NCBI GenBank assembly: GCA_023393045.1 | Contig: JAEWMV010000254.1 | Location: 1-11,563, forward strand | DNA length: 11,563 nt | DNA from: Bacillota bacterium | Lineage (GTDB): Bacteria > Bacillota > Clostridia > Christensenellales > CAG-138 | Reading direction: 5' to 3' | Part shown: positions 6,803 to 11,563 of the stretch, one piece after another | Numbering within the stretch: position 1 is the first letter of the stretch | Layout: each line of letters opens with the position of its first letter | Position numbers and translations under genes: made by a program | The notes under the pieces: generated by a model | What the model was told of the DNA's origin: nothing | The model's database searches: none | The model's input: only the letters and a program-made list of their open reading frames with translations

Positions 6803-7798
6803 GTGATTCGTTTTGAAGGTTACGAAAGAAGGATCGACAAGGTTAAGCCTGTCATGCAGGCTTACGGCATCGCGGATTTTGAGGCCGCACGCGCGTTTAC
6901 CTGCGACAAGGGCATAGACGTGCGCGCCATCGTGCAGGGCATACAACCCATCGCCTTTGAAAACGCCGTTTGGGCGTATACGCTGGGCGCGGCCATCGCG
7001 CTCAAAAAGAATGTAGAGAACGCCGCTGAGGCGGCGGAGGCCATCGGCGAGGGCCTGCAGGCTTTCTGCATCCCCGGCTCCGTCGCGGACCAGCGCAAGG
7101 TGGGCATCGGGCATGGCAACCTCGGCGCCATGCTGCTGCGCGAGGACACCAATTGCTTCGCCTTCCTCGCGGGGCACGAGAGCTTTGCCGCCGCGGAGGG
7201 CGCCATTGGCATCGCGCGCACGGCCAACAAAGTGCGCACGAAGCCCCTGCAGGTCATACTCAACGGCCTTGGCAAGGACGCGGCCTACATCATCAGCCGC
7301 GTGAACGGCTTCACGTGGGTGGAGACGGATTATAACCAGTATACGGATGAACTCGCCATCGTAGAAACCCGGGCTTTCAGCGACGGCGAGCGCGCCAAGG
7401 TGCGCTGCTACGGTGCGGACGATGTGAACGAGGGCGTGGCCATCATGCGCCATGAGAACGTGGACGTTTCCATCACGGGCAACTCCACCAACCCCACACG
7501 CTTCCAGCATCCGGTCGCGGGCACTTACAAGAAGTGGTGCAACGAAAACGGCAAACAGTATTTCTCCGTGGCCTCCGGCGGCGGCACGGGGCGCACGCTC
7601 CATCCCGACAACATGGCCGCGGGCCCCGCTTCCTACGGCATGACGGACACCATGGGCCGTATGCACAGCGACGCGCAGTTTGCGGGCTCCTCCTCCGTGC
7701 CGGCGCACGTGGAGATGATGGGCCTCATCGGCATGGGCAACAACCCCATGGTCGGCGCGACGGTGGCCGTGGCGGTCGCGGTGGCGCAGGCGAAATAA
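6803..7798 (+). CDS. GGGtGRT-family protein, function unknown
   Basis: The 331-aa protein carries the signature that names its family, G-G-G-T-G-R-T at 259-265, inside ASGGGTGRTLHPDNMAAGPA. Other visible features are a glycine-rich GIGHGNLGAML (101-111), a hydrophobic Ala/Val-rich C-terminus, and five cysteines (34, 89, 118, 202, 246). There is no signal peptide or membrane helix, so it is probably a cytoplasmic globular protein. From established annotation of the family (Pfam GGGtGRT), it commonly lies next to an Fe-S scaffold-like gene, as here; its biochemical role is unsettled. The start is GTG at 6803, with a GAGGAGGG ribosome site (6789-6796) about 6-7 nt upstream, and the scaffold stop is only 15 nt away, so the two are surely co-transcribed. 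A role in Fe-S or nucleotide-linked chemistry is inference from the partner and the Gly-rich loops. Confidence 0.85.
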   Translation: MIRFEGYERRIDKVKPVMQAYGIADFEAARAFTCDKGIDVRAIVQGIQPIAFENAVWAYTLGAAIALKKNVENAAEAAEAIGEGLQAFCIPGSVADQRKVGIGHGNLGAMLLREDTNCFAFLAGHESFAAAEGAIGIARTANKVRTKPLQVILNGLGKDAAYIISRVNGFTWVETDYNQYTDELAIVETRAFSDGERAKVRCYGADDVNEGVAIMRHENVDVSITGNSTNPTRFQHPVAGTYKKWCNENGKQYFSVASGGGTGRTLHPDNMAAGPASYGMTDTMGRMHSDAQFAGSSSVPAHVEMMGLIGMGNNPMVGATVAVAVAVAQAK

Positions 7799-7878
7799 CT
7801 TTCCTTAGATTATGTAAAACGCCGGAGGCTTTATGCCCCGTCCCATAGGGACATAATGTGAACCGTGGGTAGTTTGGC
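7799..7878. other. Intergenic junction between host operon and mobile element
   Basis: This 80-nt stretch separates the end of the host GGGtGRT gene from the hairpin at the recombinase 3' end. The boundary (attachment site) of the integrative element most likely falls here, because TnpX-type recombinase genes usually lie at an element end. It holds a weak hairpin (AAAC-GCC, GGA loop, GGC-TTT, 7817-7832) that could be part of a host terminator, and a short GTCCC-ATA-GGGAC palindrome (7840-7852). The exact crossover cannot be placed without the other end or an empty site. Confidence 0.45.
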
Positions 7879-7909
7879 AAGGCAGACAGCAGATCAAGCT
7901 GTCTGCCTT
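7879..7909 (-). terminator. Strong hairpin spanning the recombinase stop codon
   Basis: AAGGCAGACAGC (7879-7890) pairs perfectly with GCTGTCTGCCTT (7898-7909), a 12-bp stem around a 7-nt loop. The recombinase TGA (7894-7896) sits in the loop, so the last coding bases form one arm. It probably ends or stabilises the recombinase transcript. No T tract follows on the minus strand, so it may instead be a barrier or a recognition structure near the element end. Confidence 0.55.
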
Positions 7910-9558
7910 TGCTGTTGCTCCGTGATTTTCTGGGCTTCTTCAGCAAATGCGCCGACGACGCCGATGTCCCGGTAGTGGATTATGATTTCCTGTTCTGCCG
8001 TTCTGGAGTACCGTTCCCCTCGTTCACCAACCTCAATCCGCTCAATAAAGAGGTTCAGAAGCTCGCCGGTCAGTTCGTTGATTTCGGTATAACGGTTGGC
8101 TTTGTCGATGAACTGGGAGACATTGGCGATGGAGGACTGCAGCCTTTCAACCCACTCTGCGGTTTTTGGGATGCGCTCCCTGATGGTATTTTGCTCCGCA
8201 TTGTAATCGCCGGAGAGCATCCTGAACTGCTCATTGGTCACCTTGCCAAGCACATTATCCTCATATAACCGTTTGAATAAGGCGCTGAGTTCGGTGTCCC
8301 TCCGGCGCATTAATTCCAGCTCTCTCTGCAGCCGCTCGATCTCACGCCGGGCTTCGGCGCTGTTTTTCCGGTTGATGTGCTGTACAAACAGGGCCGCCTG
8401 CTGCCTGGCGAAGTGCGTTACCCTGCGCAAGTCATCCAGAACAATTGCTTCCAACTGAACCTCCCGTAAGTAGTGGGCGCTGCATTCTTCCTTACCGCGT
8501 TTCTTGTAACTGGAACACATGAAGTTGTTTTTTACGGCGTCCATAGTATGCGCCCGGTGGAGAACCAGCGTCTGACCGCAGTCTGCGCAGAAGACCAATC
8601 CGGAGAACATATTCTGTTCCGCCATATTCGCCCTGCGCCGTTTGTGGGTTCGGATATCCTGCACGATGTCCCAAGTTTCCTTCTTTATCAGCGGCACATG
8701 GGTGTTCTCAAAGCGCAGTTGTTCGGACTTGGGGCGCTCAATCCGCTTCTTGTTTTTGTAGGATATCGTGGTGGACTGCAGGCTGATGGTGTGCCCGAGA
8801 TATACCTCATCCTCAAGAATATTTGCCACAGTGGTATTGCTCCAGTCATACGGCCTTGTGATGTCCACGCCGGTCAGAAGGACGCCGGTTTTGTGGTAGT
8901 AATAATAGCCGGGCGTGAAAATCTGTTCCTCTTTAAGCTGCCTGGCGATCTGGCTGGGGCCTCTGCCGCCGGCGCACAGGTTAAAAATCTTTTGTACAAC
9001 CGGCGCCGCATCCTCGTCGGGAATGATTTTTTTCTTGGGCTCGTTCTCGTCCTTCTTGTAGCCATAGGGCGCTCTTGTGGCAACTCTCTCGCCGCGTTCC
9101 GCCTGCGCTTTCTTGACTGCACGGATTTTCTTGCTGGTATCCTTAGCGTAGAAATCGTTGAACAGATTCTTGAACGGGGTGAAGTCATTGTCGCCGTATA
9201 GGCTGTCCACATTATCATTCACGGCAATAAACCGGATGCCGCTGCTGGGGAACACCATCTCGGTGTAATGCCCGACAAGCAGGTAGTTTCTTCCCAATCG
9301 GGACATATCCTTGACGATAATGGTCGCCACCTCGCCGTTTTCTACCAGCCTCATCACCTCGTTCCAGCCCGGACGGTCGAAGTTTGTGCCGCTGCAGCCA
9401 TCGTCGGAAAGGAACAGGGGCTTCTCAAAGCTGTTGTCGGCGGCGTATTTCTCCAGCATCAGTCTTTGATTCTGAATGCTGTTGGACTCGCCGTCGCGCT
9501 CGTCCTCCTGGCTCAGCCTGCCGTAGAGTATTGTGTATTTTTGGTTTGCCTGTGTCAT
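7894..9558 (-). CDS. Large serine recombinase (TnpX/TndX-like) of an integrative element
   Basis: This enzyme would cut and rejoin DNA to integrate and excise the element, using a covalent phosphoserine intermediate. The 554-aa protein shows the full architecture. The N-terminal resolvase domain has Y12-G-R14-L-S16 with Ser16 as catalytic nucleophile, and the conserved KDMSRLGR (83-90) with its Arg residues. A recombinase domain follows at about 165-295, then a zinc ribbon with C324-x2-C327 and C348/C359. A long Arg/Glu-rich coiled coil spans about 395-485, and a DUF4368-like C-terminus (LLNLFIERIEVGERG, about 490-535) ends the protein. The start at 9558 has AAGGAGG 5 nt upstream; a reading from 9573 would put this site inside the gene. 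No catalytic residue is missing, so it may be active. A 68-bp palindromic region precedes it and its stop lies in a hairpin. Confidence 0.93.
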   Translation of the reverse strand: MTQANQKYTILYGRLSQEDERDGESNSIQNQRLMLEKYAADNSFEKPLFLSDDGCSGTNFDRPGWNEVMRLVENGEVATIIVKDMSRLGRNYLLVGHYTEMVFPSSGIRFIAVNDNVDSLYGDNDFTPFKNLFNDFYAKDTSKKIRAVKKAQAERGERVATRAPYGYKKDENEPKKKIIPDEDAAPVVQKIFNLCAGGRGPSQIARQLKEEQIFTPGYYYYHKTGVLLTGVDITRPYDWSNTTVANILEDEVYLGHTISLQSTTISYKNKKRIERPKSEQLRFENTHVPLIKKETWDIVQDIRTHKRRRANMAEQNMFSGLVFCADCGQTLVLHRAHTMDAVKNNFMCSSYKKRGKEECSAHYLREVQLEAIVLDDLRRVTHFARQQAALFVQHINRKNSAEARREIERLQRELELMRRRDTELSALFKRLYEDNVLGKVTNEQFRMLSGDYNAEQNTIRERIPKTAEWVERLQSSIANVSQFIDKANRYTEINELTGELLNLFIERIEVGERGERYSRTAEQEIIIHYRDIGVVGAFAEEAQKITEQQQRQTA

Positions 9559-9576
9559 AAATACCTCCTTCATATT

Positions 9577-9644
9577 GGCAAACCGATACGGAATGCTGGG
9601 GCAGCGGACCGCTCCGCAATCCCAAGCATACCGAAGAGTTTGCC
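9577..9644. repeat. 68-bp imperfect palindrome upstream of the recombinase gene
   Basis: GGCAAAC (9577-9583) and GTTTGCC (9638-9644) are the outer arms. Further in, CGG.ATGCT.GGG (from 9589) is mirrored by CCCAAGCATACCG (9621-9633). The centre holds AGCGG-A-CCGCT (9603-9613) and an overlapping GCGGA/TCCGC pair. It ends 7 nt before the recombinase ribosome site on the minus strand, so it could fold in the mRNA leader or bind a protein. No T tract makes it a normal terminator. Confidence 0.6.
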
Positions 9645-9661
9645 GGAAGTCTACTGATTTT

Positions 9662-10087
9662 TCAGAAAGATTTTCGCTCCTTCTCCAGCTCCTTATCGAT
9701 CAGAGAAAGGAGCTTATCCGTGGGCAAAGAGGCGGCGGCTTTAGGGAATACGGAGCTTACGGAGAACCTTTTTCCGGCTATTTCCATGTGCCGTTCAAGA
9801 TATAAGCTGTCCGGCTGCTCAATCAATTCCGTGTCCTCGAACATTGGAACCGGTTTTCCGCCGAACATTATGTCCTTAATCCCCACCGTTTCATATCCGC
9901 CCAAGATGCCCGTTTCAATGTAATGGCGGGCAAGTTTTTTCATTTTCCTGCGCCATACACGATGCTTTCTTAGGCCTTTTTCTTTGAACAGCTTCTCAAT
10001 TCTTGGTCTGCTTGGATACCCGTCCGGCAGCAGATAAATGTACCCGGGAAAGACATACGCAGTAATACATTCCTGTTGTGGCTTCAT
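9662..10087 (-). CDS. Element-encoded protein with TnpW-like C-terminus
   Basis: The 141-aa product has two parts. Residues about 1-98 are not recognised; they contain a strongly basic stretch (KLFKEKGLRKHRVWRRKMKK, 32-51) that could bind nucleic acid. Residues about 102-139 (EIAGKRFSVSSVFP, then TDKLLSLIDKELEKE) follow the pattern of small transposon-encoded TnpW proteins, I-G-K-x-[FY]-x-V-x-S-x-F then T-x-x-D-K-L-L-x-x-I. TnpW is a short protein of unknown role in Tn4451-type elements, so this may be a fusion or an extended version. ATG at 10087 was chosen over 10114 because AAAGGAGA lies about 10 nt upstream and the ATG overlaps the stop of the preceding 76-aa ORF (ATGA), suggesting coupling. 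The recombinase gene starts 103 nt downstream, after the palindrome. Confidence 0.72.
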   Translation of the reverse strand: MKPQQECITAYVFPGYIYLLPDGYPSRPRIEKLFKEKGLRKHRVWRRKMKKLARHYIETGILGGYETVGIKDIMFGGKPVPMFEDTELIEQPDSLYLERHMEIAGKRFSVSSVFPKAAASLPTDKLLSLIDKELEKERKSF

Positions 10088-10314
10088 AAGTTTTCTTCTC
10101 CTTTCTGCCTGCAACCCCGCCTGTGACCCCGCTCGGAACTGCCGTATTCTGCGGTGAATGCGGCTTTTTCCGTTGCGTGACCCCTATGCCGGCTACAAGG
10201 GGTGTTTCCTGACCCCGCTGAAAAATGCTCCCGACCCGCATTGCGGGGCGGTGTTTGCCGGGGCGGGGCGCTCTGCGACCCCGCTCCTTTAACCTGCACC
10301 GTTTTCGACCCCAT
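10084..10314 (-). CDS. Small overlapping ORF (76 aa) between ATPase and TnpW-like gene
   Basis: The 76-aa basic product (rich in Gly, Arg, Lys, His, Ser) matches no family I recognise and has no membrane helix or clear domain. Support for it being real comes from its signals. The ATG at 10314 has a perfectly spaced GGAGG (10321-10325, 6 nt upstream). Its first 26 nt overlap the end of the ATPase gene in another frame. Its TGA overlaps the ATG of the next gene as ATGA. That arrangement is typical of translationally coupled operon genes, and the ORF fills an otherwise empty 201-nt gap. Against it: the peptide is low in hydrophobic residues, and the region holds DNA-level GACCCC repeats that could be the selected feature, with coding as a by-product. 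It may also serve mainly to couple translation to the next gene. Confidence 0.5.
   Translation of the reverse strand: MGSKTVQVKGAGSQSAPPRQTPPRNAGREHFSAGSGNTPCSRHRGHATEKAAFTAEYGSSERGHRRGCRQKGEENL
10113..10313. repeat. Cluster of GACCCC motifs (GGGGTC on the minus strand)
   Basis: GACCCC occurs at 10125, 10179, 10211, 10277 and 10307, three times in the extended form GACCCCGCT (10125, 10211, 10277), plus near copies at 10113 (AACCCCGCC) and 10233 (GACCCGC). Spacings of 54, 32, 66 and 30 nt are not all multiples of 3, so the repetition is at the DNA or RNA level and does not make a repeated peptide. Confidence 0.5.
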
Positions 10315-11419
10315 GGTTCACCTCCAATTCGGGACTCAAACCCGCCTTTTTGCCGTCCCGCGTCGGCTGCGACGGTTGCGTCGGTAAAGTTGACACGGAC
10401 ACTGTATCTGTTTTGCCGTCATTGCCGACGCAGCCGACGCGCTCATACCGGATGCTGATTTCCTTTCTGTCATGCGTGCGCTTCATCTCAAAGGTAATGC
10501 CGCGCCCGGCAAGCTCCGTCTGATTGCGGATCATTTTCTTAATCAGGACGTTTGGGAGAATGACCGTTCCGCACATTTTTTCAATCTCGTCCGCCAGATC
10601 CGTCGCTGTTCCGGCAAACGAGAGCAGGAATTCCATGACGGCAGAAAGATAAATTATGATTTCATCGCCCGGCCGCGGCTCGTCGGTGACACTGTCGGAA
10701 AGAACATTCCAGATATGCGCCTCCTTATCAAACTCCAACTGAAGCTCACGGTATTCGATATCCCGCCCCACACAATAGAGCGTGGCGGTGTTCCCGCTGC
10801 GCTTGTCCTTTTTCAGAACAAAGTTGGAATCGGTCGCGCCGCTGATGCCGGTTGTGCCCGAAATCATGTTCATCGGATCGTCGTCGTTCATCTTCCGCAG
10901 GTGATGGATGAGCAGGATTGCAATCCGGTGCTTATCTGCCAGTTGCTTTAAGATACCGATGTCTCGGTAGTCGCTGGCGTAGGGATTGGCGTCTGTATTG
11001 ACCTTTCGTATCCGCTGGAGCGTGTCGATGACAACCAGTACCGTGTCGGGATACGATTTCAGAAAATCCTCAATTTGATTTTCCAAGCCTTCGCCGATGA
11101 CCTCCGACATGGTGGCGAAGTGAAGATTCTCCGGCGCTTCATCCGTAATGCCGAACAGCCGGTTCTGTATCCGGCTGAAGCTGTCCTCCAGACAAAGATA
11201 AAGCACAGTCCCTCTGGCGGTCGGAAAGCGCCACAGCGTTTCTCCGGACGCCACGCGCAGACAGATTTGCAGCGCCAGCCACGACTTGCCGATCTTCGGC
11301 GCCCCCGCGAGGATGTGCAGCCCCTGGGGGATGAGTTCGCCCGTGATGAACCGTATCGGTGGCAGCGAAGTGGTCAGCAGCGTTCCCGCGTCCATTGTGA
11401 TAAGTTTGTTTTGTGCCAT
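10289..11419 (-). CDS. RepA-like AAA family ATPase (hexameric helicase type) of the mobile element
   Basis: The 376-aa product is a RecA-fold ATPase of the RepA/AAA_25 type found in plasmids and integrative elements. Walker A is G39-A-P-K-I-G-K45-S46 and Walker B is VLVVID with Asp132. A sensor-like ILLIHHLRK (168-176, His172/His173) and a Thr/Gly-rich loop (SGTTGISGATDSNF, 187-200) complete the core. The region about 250-325 may form a DNA-binding winged helix. The tail from about 330 is low complexity (VGCVGN..., then LPTQPSQPT) and is encoded by inverted 9-bp-period repeats. Relatives such as RSF1010 RepA unwind DNA at replication origins, so a role in element replication or maintenance is likely. 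ATG at 11419 has AAAGGAGG 5 nt upstream. It leads the operon and its end overlaps the 76-aa ORF by 26 nt. A 47-bp direct repeat precedes it. Confidence 0.88.
   Translation of the reverse strand: MAQNKLITMDAGTLLTTSLPPIRFITGELIPQGLHILAGAPKIGKSWLALQICLRVASGETLWRFPTARGTVLYLCLEDSFSRIQNRLFGITDEAPENLHFATMSEVIGEGLENQIEDFLKSYPDTVLVVIDTLQRIRKVNTDANPYASDYRDIGILKQLADKHRIAILLIHHLRKMNDDDPMNMISGTTGISGATDSNFVLKKDKRSGNTATLYCVGRDIEYRELQLEFDKEAHIWNVLSDSVTDEPRPGDEIIIYLSAVMEFLLSFAGTATDLADEIEKMCGTVILPNVLIKKMIRNQTELAGRGITFEMKRTHDRKEISIRYERVGCVGNDGKTDTVSVSTLPTQPSQPTRDGKKAGLSPELEVNHGVENGAG
10359..10441. repeat. 13-bp inverted repeat with 9-bp periodicity in the ATPase 3' end
   Basis: CGCGTCGGCTGCG (10359-10371) and CGCAGCCGACGCG (10429-10441) are perfect inverted copies 57 nt apart. 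Each arm extends into neighbouring 9-bp-period copies (GCGTCGG type on one side, CCGACGC type on the other). On the coding strand the arms encode R-V-G-C-V (327-331) and S-Q-P-T-R (350-354). The transcript could fold into a long hairpin here. Confidence 0.75.
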
Positions 11420-11431
11420 AGCGGCCTCCTT

Positions 11432-11534
11432 TCAAAAAATACCCCTCATATCTTTAGGGAAAATTCCGAAGGGTTGAGCGGAAAAAATCCTCCTATTTCT
11501 TTAGGGAAAAAATCAAGGATCTGCACGGAAAAAG
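11432..11534. repeat. Direct repeat with 47-bp period in the ATPase leader
   Basis: TCTTTAGGGAAAA occurs at 11451-11463 and again at 11498-11510, exactly 47 nt apart. CGGAAAAA occurs at 11479 and at 11526, again 47 nt apart, and a degenerate A-run copy lies at 11432-11440. The bases between are only partly conserved. The array lies directly upstream of the ATPase gene and may continue past the window. Confidence 0.65.
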
Positions 11535-11563
11535 TTTTTGATAATAAAAGACCTGCCGCGTGT

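Larger units (their letters stand above)
7799..11563. mobile_element. Integrative element end, Tn4451/TnpX-like (extends beyond the window)
   Basis: From the end of the host GGGtGRT gene to the right edge, all genes read leftward and belong to a mobile module: a RepA-like AAA ATPase, a 76-aa small ORF, a TnpW-like protein and a TnpX-like large serine recombinase. The order ATPase, small genes, then recombinase at the end is typical of mobilizable or conjugative elements in Clostridia. Gene spacing is very tight, with two overlaps. The left limit is a placeholder within 7799-7878; the right end, and any transfer genes, lie outside the window. Confidence 0.75.

Noticed and set aside
6494..7708. 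Minus-strand open frame of 404 aa opposite the GGGtGRT gene
   Set aside because: It spans two convincing plus-strand genes and their junction and has Ala/His/Arg-rich shadow composition without motifs.
1..11563. CRISPR array, tRNA or rRNA genes
   Set aside because: No series of regularly spaced identical repeats and no tRNA- or rRNA-like sequence was recognised; the 47-bp repeat has only two degenerate copies.

Overview
The window looks like chromosomal DNA from a member of the Clostridia (Bacillota), probably an uncultured gut lineage. The support is strong GGAGG-type ribosome binding sites on almost every gene, a lipoprotein-type polyamine-binding protein, the Fe-S-scaffold/GGGtGRT gene pair typical of anaerobic Firmicutes, and a TnpX-like large serine recombinase module. 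Most host genes are GC-rich. Two stretches break that pattern: an AT-rich lipoprotein/membrane-protein cassette near the left, and the mobile element on the right.

Layout, left to right. (1) 1-1152, + strand: the last codons of an ABC-transporter permease, then potD, the spermidine/putrescine-binding lipoprotein. A 14-bp-stem hairpin terminator (1176-1206) closes it and also serves the convergent genes. (2) 1223-2541, - strand: a two-gene AT-rich cassette made of a lipoprotein with two tandem copies of one domain and a small four-helix membrane protein. A consensus-like promoter drives it, with palindromic TTGTCA/TGACAA half-sites immediately upstream. (3) 2857-5939, - strand: an apparent operon with an N-acyl-D-amino-acid deacylase-type amidohydrolase, a YhhN/TMEM86-family membrane protein and a WYL-domain transcriptional regulator. 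The promoter has a palindrome across its -10 box. (4) 6095-7798, + strand, divergent: a NifU/IscU-like scaffold protein followed 15 nt later by a GGGtGRT-family protein, a widespread pair without a settled function.

(5) 7799-11563: one end of an integrative element of the Tn4451/TnpX type, inserted just downstream of the GGGtGRT gene and running off the right edge. All its genes read leftward: a RepA-like AAA ATPase, an overlooked 76-aa ORF that overlaps both neighbours, a 141-aa protein whose C-terminal third resembles TnpW, and a 554-aa large serine recombinase whose stop codon lies inside a 12-bp-stem hairpin. This module is rich in DNA-level structure: a 47-bp direct repeat before the ATPase, inverted 9-bp-period repeats in the ATPase 3' end, a GACCCC cluster, and a 68-bp imperfect palindrome just upstream of the recombinase.

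The best candidates for under-described biology are the scaffold/GGGtGRT pair and the compact coupled gene set with its repeats in the mobile element. All family assignments come from recognising motifs by eye; no database search was run.
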